Source: Fistulifera solaris (Eukaryota; Bacillariophyta; Bacillariophyceae; Naviculales; Stauroneidaceae). Taken from it: 64,000 bases of DNA. A model generated the notes under the pieces. That model saw only the letters and a list, made by a program, of their open reading frames with translations. It was not told where the DNA came from and did no database searches. The stretch spans positions 420,001 through 484,000 of the forward strand of contig AP026132.1 of assembly GCA_030295235.1 (NCBI GenBank), read 5' to 3'. Shown piece by piece: positions 1 through 10,711 of this stretch. How positions within the stretch are numbered: the first letter of the stretch is position 1; the number at the start of each line of letters is the position of its first letter. Made by a program: the position numbers and the translations under genes.

Positions 1-1007
1 TGTCTGGTGAGGAAAGCGAGAGGTCTGTTGTTAATTATGTAAAGAAACAAAGCGAAGGTCTGAAAAGTCTCTTCAATCTGCAAATATCAGCTTGCGAACC
101 TCATCATGTCGGAAGAATCGAGAAAACGACGAAGTTCTGTCTTCGACAACATGACCTTCGACTTCGAGAACACTGGCTTCTTGTCGATAAATTCTCAGAC
201 GCGAATGTACAAGAGCTTCGTGATTCGGTCACTGTGTTCCTTTCAACCAGCGGAGTCGCCTTCGCATGATTTTCTGATAAATTTTTTACCGGCCCGGGGC
301 TGAAAACTGCAGAAGAAAAAGAACGGCGTCGCAGGTGCCGTTTGAAAACGCAACATGACAAGTACCGAGCGCTGTTTGCAAGTTAAAACCGTTTCTTCAT
401 CATGTTGGTCGCAAGGGAATTTTTTGTGTTGGTGCCTTGGGGTAAATATTATGATGAGGTCTTCGTCCGGCCTTACTTCGTGCGAATGAGGACGCTTGTT
501 CGCCATCGCTGACTCAGTTTGAGAGCAAAGAACCCAAGCGTTGTGGTGACGCTAACCCGGCCCGAAAGCGCGAAACGGAAAATATAGGGAACGAAGAATG
601 AGATCAACAAAACTTTTGATGTGAAATAATCTTCATTTTATGCTGGGTGCGGCTTGCCGGCTTGCCGAAATCCTTATCGTTCGATGTGCGGACCGAAAGA
701 ATGACTCACCGAATTATTAACGGTGTTGGAGATATTCGCGAGACTTTGTTTATGGTTCTTAACGAAAAAGCTCTGTACTGGTGAGCGACCCAGGGCAAGA
801 AATAACCAGGTAGAGAAGAACTCGATACGGTGCTTCAACTGGCGCTCGAAACGTTTTTGTCTCCAGGACCATTTACGATGGTAAGTTGTTGAAATACTTT
901 GCGAGTTTACATTTCATATTACGCAGTATACTGTTTGCTTGCTCAGCAAACGAACCCGTGTTCATTCGTTTTCTACATCAGAAATTTGAGTTCATGGGGA
1001 AATTTAA
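1..1007. other. Left-edge region without a recognisable gene
   Basis: About 1 kb with only short, overlapping, unrelated reading frames on both strands and no family motif I can recognise. A small Arg/Ser-rich frame starts at 106 but has no homology signal and no clear splice continuation. The 3' end of a gene extending from the left, or non-coding sequence, are both possible. Confidence 0.4.
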
Positions 1008-1394
1008 ATGAACACCCGACCGATTAAACGGCTGATTGCTGCAATATTCTTCCCAAATTTCGTGCGAGTTGCATGTTTGTTGCTTAGTTTAATAATCATT
1101 GGTACGTTGAGATCGAACGTTTATCACAGAAGATCACGGTTCGACTTCACAGTAACATTTTCAGTTGGACGACTCGAAGACAAGTTTTGTGATGCCGCAT
1201 TGTTCGGTATTGGTACCTTCGAGGAGTTGCTGTTTGTGAAACATCAAAGAAAGGTTACTTTTGATCCAAAGTTCCGCGAGGCCCATTCGAAGGTCTCGCG
1301 AGCTTTCATTGTTCGACTGCCTTTCTTTAAAAAAATAGCCTTTATCAAGACGCTAATTAGAATTAATTACGATAGTACGTTGCAAAGACACTAA
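1008..1394 (+). CDS. Small hypothetical protein with one N-terminal membrane segment
   Basis: This is an ATG-started frame of 128 codons that I do not recognise. After a short basic N-terminus comes a hydrophobic stretch at about residues 20-34 (VACLLLSLIIIG), compatible with a signal anchor. The rest is mixed, basic and without a domain signature. It converges with the TLDc gene on the opposite strand, whose repaired end lies about 20 bp away. Coding status rests only on the open frame and the plausible hydrophobic segment, so it may be a chance frame. Confidence 0.25.
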   Translation: MNTRPIKRLIAAIFFPNFVRVACLLLSLIIIGTLRSNVYHRRSRFDFTVTFSVGRLEDKFCDAALFGIGTFEELLFVKHQRKVTFDPKFREAHSKVSRAFIVRLPFFKKIAFIKTLIRINYDSTLQRH

Positions 1395-1414
1395 GTAAGA
1401 ATGTTAACATACTA

Positions 1415-3803
1415 CTAATAAACGCGTCCGTGCTTCCCGAGAAAAAGTTGCCCCAATTCTAGCTTCTGAGCCTCTTCTACGTTCATACAGGGAGTCAATG
1501 TCCAAAGCTCCATATTCATTATTTCAAAAGACTTCCGTCGGTGTGGGCGAGGCAAAGTGGCGGGCTAGAAAAGGTGGTGCAATGAGAAGATGTTCCATGC
1601 AGCATATCGTTGTTGACTGAAACTCCGAACCCGTACTCGTGATTCTTTGGAGACGTTGGCGAGGCGTCGGCTTCAAGGGAACCTCCGGCACCTCCGCCGA
1701 CTGCAAATCTATCATGAGTACAAAGTTGGATGCACGAATTGTTTCCGGAAAAGGGAAAGACCTCAATTTCGGACTCCATTCTTGCTTGATCAATAATGGA
1801 ATGGCTCCTCTCTTTGCGTGTGTGCCGCATTCTCCAGAGGAAGGATTCACCTCCGCCAAAGAAATTCCAGTTTTTTCGCCAGGGTTCTGTCGTAAATGCA
1901 CCGAACACTTCACCATCGATTGTTTCAATGGCTAGAACAGAATATGTAGCTCCGCGGGCGTGTTGAAGAAAGGTTATAAGCGACGCGCCATCACGCACCA
2001 AGCTGTACTTCATCCAAAAGTTTTCTCCCGAAACTCGTTGTGGTAGAAAAGCCTGGAGGCTTTCCATGAGAGGAGGTGACAAAACATGCGGCAATGAAGA
2101 CTCGTCGTCGCCAGACGTGCCCAAGATACGAAAGGGTAGAGTGCCGCCCCCTCCATACCCATTCTCATATTCATCTTCAATAACTTTCCATGAATCAAAG
2201 TAGTTCAATGATATTTCATCATCAATGTTATAAGAATCGTCGTCGTCGGGATCGATTTGGCTCATGTCGCGTAGAGTGCTTGATTCTCGAACCAGTTTCC
2301 GTGCTCCACCAAGAAATATACCGTTCAAGTTGTCGTCCGACAAACTTCGAGTCAATTTTGTCGAAAGATGGAATGGATTTTACCGAAGCTCATCGTGTCA
2401 TCAAACGAATAAGATGATCGGAGACTTGCCGATACAGAGTTGTCGCCATTTGAAATAAGACTATTCAGGCGCGCATCTGTAACTTCTATACCTTCTCCTT
2501 TATCTTTGTTACTGGATGCTCTCCTCATGAATACAAGACGTGCGATCCGATCACTGTCGTCTTCATGCGTAAGTAGCTTGGTAGCCGACTCGATTTGCCG
2601 ACCTTGGTCAGATTGTTGAAAAATCTCAACCTTTGCTGGTACTGACCACGTATCAGTCTTTTTCTCGTCAGTAAAGTTCTCCTCAACGTTGTTGAGCATC
2701 TCTGACCCGGTAAAGCTAGAGCGAAATGAATCTGATGGCATGGAGTGAATATGGTTTGCCATGTGAAGAGATAGAGTGCTACCAGATGACCGTAGAGATG
2801 TCGCGGATGACATCAATGGGTTTGCCATATGAAGCGAGGGAATGCTGCTTGCTGACTGTACGGAAGCGGAAGAGATATGGCGCCCATGGTGAAGGGATGG
2901 TGCAGTGTAACTGGATTCGGAAGACTCGAAAGAATGGGGAATCACAGGCATAGAGGTCGACCTTTCTGACGAGAATTTTGATTTGCGGATAGATCCGGTT
3001 GAGGCGACGCGCCCACCGAACGGAGATTGCTTTGGCATAGGTACATCTCGACTAAACGAAACCGATTTCCGACTGCTATCAGACTCCATACGGCGTAGTG
3101 CATGACGTGCAGGTGTCCGAAGGATCGATGGAGCAGCACCAGTTGTTGCAGTTAGAGCTCCAGCGGTCCAAGAGACTCGTCGACCGTAATCTCGACGGCT
3201 ACCCTGGGTTCCCTTGCTTCCACCAGAGCCTCGGAATATAGCATCAGTGGCGCCCGAAAAATACATTTCAGGTCGACTTCCAATCGATGAAACACTCGAG
3301 CGACGCAAAGATATAGAGCGTCGACTGCCTTGAGCGGAAAAGGCTAGACCATTGTTGTGTGCGTGGAACATGTGTCCCAAGGAAAATTTCCTCTTCCGTT
3401 CCTCCAGAACTTCGAGACGTCGCTGCGATCCGTCCATTTGAGACTCATTTCCCGTGGATCTAAGTGATGAAGACAAATTTTGCATTTCTTTCGCCCCGGT
3501 ACAGTCATCGGCTTGTTGCTTTGTTTCAAAAGGCAATCCTTCAAAAAACAGCTCCGAGTCCATCAGAGTCTCGTGAGCCAGTTGCACTTCGATTTCCTCG
3601 CCGTTGTCGCACAGATGCTCAAGAAAGTCCAGCTCGTATCCTGTCAATGACGTTTTTCGCTCCAGCAGCGCTTTCCGTAAGCTACTGCGACTTGTCATGC
3701 TGGATCGCAGTGAATCATCGTCCATCGGTTCACTCGCACAACCCGCGCTCGCATTCAGTGGCCGCGGAGGCGGGCAAGGCGGAGGAGGAGTTGCCGTAGA
3801 CAT
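1415..3803 (-). CDS. TLDc-domain protein with long Ser-rich N-terminus
   Basis: Exon 1 runs 3803-2384 from an ATG and gives about 473 residues rich in Ser/Arg/Thr with many SxRRS-like patches, probably disordered and phosphorylated. A predicted 80-nt intron (2383-2304, GTAAAA..GGAG) restores phase into exon 2, which carries a TLDc domain at roughly residues 555-745. Recognisable pieces are the FLPQRV start, the ETIDGEVFGAF strand, the F.G.GESF.WR segment, the AVGGGAGG loop and the C.TF.SPPL stretch. The last strand (FEIMNMELWTL) is in another frame, reached by adding one T at the T-run at 1526-1529; the uncorrected frame stops at 1519, the repaired one at 1415. TLDc proteins (OXR1/NCOA7/TBC1D24 families) act in oxidative-stress protection and bind the V-ATPase; a similar role here is inferred from the family only. 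Confidence 0.8.
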
Positions 3804-4351
3804 TACTGTGATTATTCATTCGAGAACAATCGGATATATTTTAATCTATTTTGCTTTCAAGGTTTGAACTTTGAACGTAATTGCCGAAGCAGAGTTTGTT
3901 GTTGTTGTTGGCGATGCTGTTTCTCGTTTGCCATCCTACGTAGTACTTATTTCCGCCTTGGCGAACGGAAACAACAGTTGTTTGAGCGTTTAAAGCGGAA
4001 ACGTGGTACAAAAATTCAAATTAGATGCGGATTGCGTTCTCTTTTTTTTCATAAAGAATGAATAGTGAATAGTATAGCATGACGAGGAAATTGTGTCGTA
4101 CTGGCATGTAAGACGTAAGCACCATCGCCTTGACCATCGCACCTTCACAATCTAAGGAGTTAAAAATAGCCTGGGTCAACTTAAAGCCCGTTGCCAAAAC
4201 CGTGCCTTCAGGTCTGATATTGCGCGAAACGTGATCTTTTGCATTAATCCTATTTTGTTGCTTTTGCATAAACTTAGTACGGCCAACATTCAAGATACTA
4301 CCAAATTTTGCTTAATCGTCCCATGCGACACAAACAAAGATTAGTAAAGAA
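3804..4351. other. Intergenic region, TLDc gene to GT34 gene
   Basis: About 550 bp. It contains a short GTT/TTG triplet repeat near 3897 and A/T-rich stretches. A minus-strand frame at 4021-4293 has no recognisable features. It should hold the promoter of the TLDc gene and the 3' UTR of the GT34 gene; I see no other structure. Confidence 0.4.
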
Positions 4352-5422
4352 TTAATGTGCTTCCTGCAGAAGAAGCAGTAGAGTTTCTGCCTTGTTATCA
4401 TATCCCGCAACGTGTGCAATCAGATCTCCTTTGTGATAATAGTTGTTTTTCAGCTTGGCCCAGTGCTGCTCGTCGACGTTCTTGGCTATTGTCTCCGCTT
4501 GGTCTACCGGAACAAATTTGGCAAAGCTGTTGATGTTACAGCGAGGCGGCACCAGCACATGATCATTAAAATCCGTCATGCTCTTCAGTTGCGCCTTCAT
4601 AGCGGTATTGTCCCCCGAAAGTGACAGACCCGGTGGACGAACATAAGATTTCATATTCCACCAATCCTCCAAAAACTGTTTCGACCAAGCAGTGTTGCGA
4701 AAGATGAGTACTCCGGAATTGTAGCCAGAATTTGGTTCGTCTTCTGCAACGATCAGGTCGTGCTGTTGATCTGTCGGTAGTATCGATTCGATTCGAATGT
4801 CGCTGTTCATAAAGACAGCATCGGCATCCGTCCATACGATCCAGTTGCAATTTTCCTTCTCCAGCAAATGCTGCATTGCCACGATTTTCGTCCAAGCGGG
4901 AGGTCGACTGGTAACAATTAAGTCGGATCCATCGTAAAGACTATAACCATGCTTTTTGGCGTAGTTTTCCTTATTTTTCCACGTCAAATCCAATACACTG
5001 TCGTAGTTTCTCCAGCGCATCATTCTCTGAAACCACCCCTTCGACTTGTGATCAGTGAGTGTCGTAATGCAGATTTTACCAACTTTTTGCTGCAAGACGG
5101 TAGGATCTGTTTCGCCGCGAAAGGTCTCGTACTCGGGCTCGGGGCACGCGCGTTCGGTGTAAGTGATGGGCGCATTGGCCCATTTTCGGCTTCCCATGTA
5201 CAATGAAATCGATCGATGTATCGTCAAATAAGAAGCCACGAAACAAAACAAGCAGAAAGCAATGTTTGTTGCACTCGCTCGATGACGAAGGTAGAGAACT
5301 GTTCGACTTGGTTTGAATTTAGAAAATGATAGTCGTCGACCGGGAAGGCCTCTTTCGGGAGACATATTTAGTGAACTGCTATTGCTTCGCTTCTGTGGCG
5401 TTCTCCGGGAATGATTTTGCAT
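4352..5422 (-). CDS. GT34-type glycosyltransferase, type II membrane protein
   Basis: Predicted 356 residues from the first ATG at 5422; the open frame extends further up only through a GTG. A basic Ser/Arg-rich cytosolic tail precedes a single membrane segment (about residues 65-85, IAFCLFCFVASYLTI), giving the type II topology of Golgi transferases. The lumenal part matches the galactosyl/mannosyl transferase family GMA12/MNN10 (GT34): a W.KI..M..LL helix, the DxD metal site in WTDADAVFMN, a NSGVLIFRN segment, a conserved CNINSF stretch and the terminal HVAGYDNK motif. Family members transfer galactose, mannose or xylose to N-glycans or cell-wall glycans; acceptor and donor cannot be read from sequence. 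No introns or frame breaks are seen. Confidence 0.88.
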   Translation of the reverse strand: MQNHSRRTPQKRSNSSSLNMSPERGLPGRRLSFSKFKPSRTVLYLRHRASATNIAFCLFCFVASYLTIHRSISLYMGSRKWANAPITYTERACPEPEYETFRGETDPTVLQQKVGKICITTLTDHKSKGWFQRMMRWRNYDSVLDLTWKNKENYAKKHGYSLYDGSDLIVTSRPPAWTKIVAMQHLLEKENCNWIVWTDADAVFMNSDIRIESILPTDQQHDLIVAEDEPNSGYNSGVLIFRNTAWSKQFLEDWWNMKSYVRPPGLSLSGDNTAMKAQLKSMTDFNDHVLVPPRCNINSFAKFVPVDQAETIAKNVDEQHWAKLKNNYYHKGDLIAHVAGYDNKAETLLLLLQEAH

Positions 5423-5461
5423 TCTATTGTCTCTTGGTCGAGAAATAGAATGATGAAACAC

Positions 5462-5825
5462 GTAAATGATGTTATTATAACAACCAAGAAGTTTGATGAA
5501 TGAATGAATGCCTTGTCAACGAAGCGAATGAATGCTTTGTTTTTATGGTATTGCAAAAAGTGGTTTGAGAGGAACTATATATATTTAACAGCATTTTGGT
5601 ACCGGTCAGACTTGCAAATAGAAATTACTCCGCACTTTTTTGGCGCTTTGGCTCGGCTAGAGGGCGAAAAAGACAAATAAGAGAGGATAGGTTCTACGGT
5701 CAGCTTCTGCTGCGTAGTGAGAGTCAATAAATTGTACACGATGCAGTTGTTTGATGTAGTTCTTTACGGCTAGTCGCAATCCTCCACGTTGTTCAGAGGG
5801 AACGATGTAGTTTACTAGGCTAGTC
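5462..5825. other. Intergenic region, GT34 gene to ABCC gene
   Basis: About 360 bp between the promoter side of the GT34 gene and the 3' end of the ABC transporter gene. There is a short TA-repeat (TATATATAT) near 5577 and a pair of similar TACTAGGCTAGTCTTAATCC / TACGGCTAGTCGCAATCC segments near 5760-5830, one overlapping the transporter stop region. Nothing coding is recognised. Confidence 0.4.
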
Positions 5826-8800
5826 TTAATCCTCCACCAGGGCTACGCCGCTGGCCGCTTTGCTCTTCTCCACCATCGCCCTGAATAAGCCATCTTCTTT
5901 CTCCAATAGCTTTTCGGGGGTATCAAACTCAGCAATGTTGCCATTGTCCAGAACCAACACTCGATCACTGTCCATGATTGTGTTCAAGCGATGCGCGATA
6001 GTGAGAACCGTAGCATCCCTAAAGTTTTCTCGGATCATGGTCTGAATGTGAGCGTCGGTGGCATTGTCAATGCTTGCCGTGGCCTCGTCCATGACAAGAA
6101 TCTTCGGTTTGCGCAGCAAAGCGCGAGCGATGCAGAGCAATTGTCTCTGTCCTTGGGAAAAGTTTTCACCTCCTTCGGAAACAAGTTCATCGAGCCCACT
6201 GGGTAGTTCTTGGATAACAGTATCCATTTGAACCTTCTTCAACACTTCCCATAGCTCTTCGGTAGATGCAGATTTGAATGGGTCGAGATTGTATCGGACA
6301 GTGTTCGAGAAAATAATTGGGTCTTGAGGAATGATTGAAAGATTCAGACGAAGCGTCGACGTTCCTATTTCCCTGACATTGAGGTCGTCAATTATAATAG
6401 CCCCACCATCCTCCTCAAGCTCCGTAATTCGAAACAGAGATATCATAAGGCTGCTCTTTCCGCTTCCTGTACGACCACAGACTCCAATCTTCTCGCTCCC
6501 TTTCACTTGTAAAGAAATGTTCTTCAAAACAAGCGGTCCGTCGCGGTATCGCATAGATGCTCCTCGAAACTCAATATTACCTTTCGTCGGCCATTCAGAA
6601 GGTGCGGGGTCCACATCAGGAATGAATTCTGGCGCTTCAGGTTGTACTTGGTTTGTGTAAAACAATACACGCTCTACTGAGTTCATCTGTGCCTCAAGCG
6701 TCGCAATCATCTTGACACCATGTTTGAGAAAGTTCGTGACTTCAATGCTGTACGAGAGAGCGAGTCCTAGCCAACCAGCGGGAATGAAGCTGCTGGAGTA
6801 TGTGGCGACTGCGAGGCCACCGATGAACGCTCCGATGAAGCCACCAAGGATGTCTAATCTCAAGCTCAGCCACGAGCTGACGAGTTGTATAAGAATGTAA
6901 GAGGCATTCATTGTGTCAAATGAATGTTTGCACTGCTCAAAGAATCGTGTTTCTTCTCCATATGCACGAATCGTATTCGTGCCAGACAAGGTCTGAGAGA
7001 AGTCAGCAAAAATAGGAGAATTTGCAATGCTGTTGATTCTCTGAAGTTCCGTCGATGTCTTGCGAAACCATTTTTGGATTACGTAGTAACAATAGCTGAT
7101 CGGTACAAGTGGCACGAGAAAGGTCCCTCGCGTTGCAGCGATGATCGCCGCGATGGCACCCAACACGTTAAAAAGTGTAGAGATGCCCTGAGAAAGCGTT
7201 TGAGTCAACTCAAGATCGATCTTGTCCATATCAGCAGCAAACCGATTCAGCACACGTCCGGTGGGGGTAACATCAAAAAGGATACAGGCGCCCTAAGAAT
7301 GCTTTCCGTTAGACCGTCATGGAGGATTTTAGATGCAGCCAAGCGGTGCACCGCGATTAAAAGGGAACGGACGGTTAATCCGATGACGCCAATCAAGCCG
7401 AAGACGGCATAAATCGCAACGTAATAATTTGTTTCACTTGTGCTGAGCCCGCCCTCGTCACTAGCGGCTTCGGCCCAAAAAGCTAACCAAAAACCAGCCA
7501 TAACTTCTGCACCACGACCGAATGCTTGAACAAGTAAAACCATAAAGGCAACAACAAGTCCACCGACTCTGGCGTAGTGCATGTAGGCTGAACCCGCGAC
7601 GCTTCCTTCTTCGCGTTCCTCATCTTTGACTAATTTTTTGCCATTCTTCTGAAGTTGTATTTGATCCTCGCCTTTCTTCTCTGGTATTTGGGCTTTGGCA
7701 CTTGATTTCTCAACTTTCTTTTCCGCCTCTTCCTCGTTCGATTCCGTTACTTTTATTTTTGATACGTCAATGGCACCTGCAAAGTCGACGCCTTTGGCCA
7801 CTAGCTCCTCGTATGAACCATGATGTTGAATGGTCCCTTTTCCATGACGATCACCTTGTCACATCGTGCTAGTAAGTGCACATGATGAGTAACTATCATT
7901 CTTGTCGTCCCCTTGCTTACAGAGCCTGTAATTGCCTTTGAGAAAATCCATTCACCGACGTGAGAATCAACTGCGGAGAGAGGATCGTCCATAAGAACAA
8001 TTTTAGTTTCCTTCGAATACATAGCGCGGGCAAGAGAAACTCGAGCTTTCTGTCCACCTGACAGGTTTATCCCTCTCTCCCCGATTTCTGTCATATCTCC
8101 AGCAGGAAGGACTGCAAGATCATCTCGAAGCGCACAGGCATTTATAATTTCCTCGTATCGTTCCTGATCAAACTCTCGGCCAAACAAAATGTTTCCTCTT
8201 AAAGTGTCGTTTACGACCCAAGGTGTTTGGGAGCAATAAGACACAAAACCGTCTCTTTTAGCGCCGGCGCGCGGCATATACACTTTGGAATCATGGATCG
8301 GTTCCAGCTCTCCCAAGATAGCAGACAAGAAACTGGACTTTCCGCTACCGACCGTCCCTACAATTGCCACCAAGCTGCCAGACTCTACATGGCAATTGAT
8401 TTCACGTAGCGTAATCACAGGTACTTTAGTGGTTGCTTCGGTGTTTTCGCTCGCTTTACTACCTTCACTTTTGTGGCTGTGTTCGCTTGATGATATTTCG
8501 TCGTCCCCTTTCTTTCCTCTCTTGGGCTTCTTCTCTTTCTTCGGCTTTTCGTCCTGAATTGGCCGTACTGGACCAGCCTCAGGGTCAACCCAGCTGAAAG
8601 TTCCGTTCCGTATCGTAATACTTCCGCAAACAGTTTCCGACTCCGAAGCATTCGAAGGAGGATTTGGCTCCACGTATTCGGTTAGCTCAGGTAAATCCAG
8701 GTATCGCTCAAGGCGAGATAACGAAATCTTGCTTTGAATATATTGCAGAAGACCCATTGGCAAGAATGCGAAAGGGAAGCGCATCATGTTGAAGAGAGCG

Positions 8801-10183
8801 ACCGTCGTAAAAGCGGTGGAGGCTGTAAGAGGCTCATCTTGGATTGCAACATAAGTAACAAAGACCAAGACGGGTTGAATGAGAGGCGCCGCCATGAGAA
8901 TCAACGAGAATCCTATCGCCGACGTGTAGGCCAATCGGGTAAGCGCTTTGAGCTCGTTGCCACGAAGTTCGCTCACTTCCTTTCCGAAAGGACGCTCCCA
9001 TGCATAGAACTTAATGATTCGGATTCCCGACAGAATCTCGTTCATCATTTTGACGCGCAAGTCGGAGTATTTCAAAACTTCGCGGCGTTGCTTTGATACG
9101 ATCGAGAATACGACTGTGTTGATGGGCATCAAAAGCACCATGAAACCAACACCCACCCATGTAGCATTACCAACCTAGAGAGCAGTTACTTGTAATAAGA
9201 CAAAGGAGCTCTCGCACTGTAGAATGCAATCATTTCCGGTTACGTACCTGTTGATAAATCAGCGCCAAGGCCAAAACGATCTGAATCGGAGCCACCATAG
9301 TGAACCCAATGAACTGTAAGAATCGCTGCAGCTGTGCAGTATCATTCGACATCATGTTAACGACCTGCCCCGTGGATGTTTTCGCACGACCAGCCGCCGA
9401 AACTCGTACCGCCTTGCGATAGAGCATGGTCGAAACCGCGGTCCGCACAAACACCGCCGCGTGACTCATAATGGTAAGATGTCTGGTTTGAAGTAACGAA
9501 ATCACGAATGGCAGTACCCCCAACGCCGCCACTTGAATCCAAGGGTGCTCAATACTGTCAATCGGTCCCAGTGGCTCTCCCGATTCGAAGAATGTCACAA
9601 GATTGTTGAGAATGAGAACGGGCACGAAACCCAGCAGCGCAGAAATGACATAATACAAGATGGCGACGAACAGCGTCCACTTTCCGTATCCCGTCGCCAG
9701 TGCCGCCGCAATGCTGGGATCTTTTAGTTCCAGCGGTTTGACTTTGTTGCGCTCTTCTTCCGTTCTGCACTTGGCCAACTTCGCTTCGTGTTTTTGTTTC
9801 AATTTCTTGTTAATAGCAGCCGCTTTGACCGACTGCACTTCCCACGCTTCCATGGCGACTCGGTACGCTTTCTCGGCGCGGTCATTTTGCGAAGGAACTC
9901 CAATGTCTTCGGCGTCGAGTACTTTGTGCGAACCGAGACTGAGGAGCGGATTGAGAAAGTAAAGGAGCCATTGCGAAACGAAACCGGCTTGATCTTCTAA
10001 ACTTTTGTCCCATACACCCAGTTCTTTGGCGGATGCTACCTTTCGACCTCCGCCGCAACATAGCAAATCGGAGAAGCAGGTTCTCTGGACGACCGGGTTC
10101 GCGTCGGTCGGAGACGATACCTTGTTCTCATCCGTCGAACCGGAGGAATTGGTGTCGGGTGGGGAGTCTTCGCTTTTGCACAT
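5826..10183 (-). CDS. ABCC/MRP-type full ABC transporter
   Basis: A full transporter of about 1,428 residues with order TMD1-NBD1-TMD2-NBD2 and no extra TMD0. Exon 1 is 10183-9248; a clear 73-nt intron (9247-9175, GTACGT..CTCTAG) joins ..IYQQ to VGNAT... NBD1 has Walker [10 protein letters not shown] (about residue 590), signature [14 protein letters not shown] and Walker [17 protein letters not shown]2 has GRTGSGKSS (about 1215), signature FSQGQRQLL and [20 protein letters not shown] members export glutathione conjugates, organic anions and metal chelates, often into the vacuole. Two one-base losses break the frame: near 7833 after NBD1 (MEKG | TIQHHG continuation) and in an A-run at 7275-7279 in TMD2 (APVSF | FDVTPTG). 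Both sides align seamlessly with the family, so these look like sequence errors. It is head-to-head with the APS reductase gene. Confidence 0.92.
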
Positions 10184-10711
10184 GATGAGTCTGTTGTCTA
10201 ATAGCTTTGCTAATGTCTTTAGTAATCAAAAATGCAAGTAGCATGCCTTCGTAACGAAGACACTAATAGTATTGTGATTGCAATGATGGAATGACAATAA
10301 GAAAGAGTCAGCCGAGAGAAGACCAAGGAAAATCGGGTGATGCGATTTTCGTCGTCAGAAAAGTCTTTCCCTTGCATTCTCGAAGCCTCGATGTCATTGA
10401 AACGTACATACGGACAGATCATGAGAAATGGAACAAAAACGTCAACCATTGTCCGACGTCATAAACGACAGACCGGTATTGAATTTGCACTTCTTGATTA
10501 CCGCTCCGTCGCTTCTTTTCTGTACTCATTTTATCACACTCAACTTGCCGCCGATTTCCACAGCCGCTCATTTTCGTTTCTTCAAGGTTCCTCCGATCGC
10601 TTCGCGCGTCCGCGTTCCAACTTGCGCGTCACTTTTCGTCTGCAACCAAAATCCTTCATCGGACATTTGATAGCATCGTTGTTGTTGTTGATCAATATTA
10701 TAGAATAGAAG
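10184..10711. promoter_or_regulatory. Divergent promoter region, ABCC gene / APS reductase gene
   Basis: 528 bp separate the two start codons, so both promoters must lie here. The half next to the APS reductase gene is pyrimidine-rich and has a short GTT repeat just before the ATG. I see no TATA-like or named element. Shared regulation of sulfur assimilation and conjugate export is possible but is only an inference from the arrangement. Confidence 0.45.

Noticed and set aside
104-506. Small frames on both strands at the left edge
   Set aside because: Overlapping in opposite directions, Arg/Ser/Phe-rich, no homology signal.
1519-2355. A separate 278-residue TLDc gene
   Set aside because: It would have to start at a TTG, and an 80-nt intron at 2304-2383 joins it in phase to the upstream Ser-rich exon.
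4021-4293. 90-codon minus-strand frame
   Set aside because: No recognisable features, no splice continuation, and it lies in the likely 3' UTR of the GT34 gene.
7247-10183. Three or four separate half-size ABC transporter genes
   Set aside because: One intron and two one-base losses reconnect them into a standard ABCC protein without gap or overlap.
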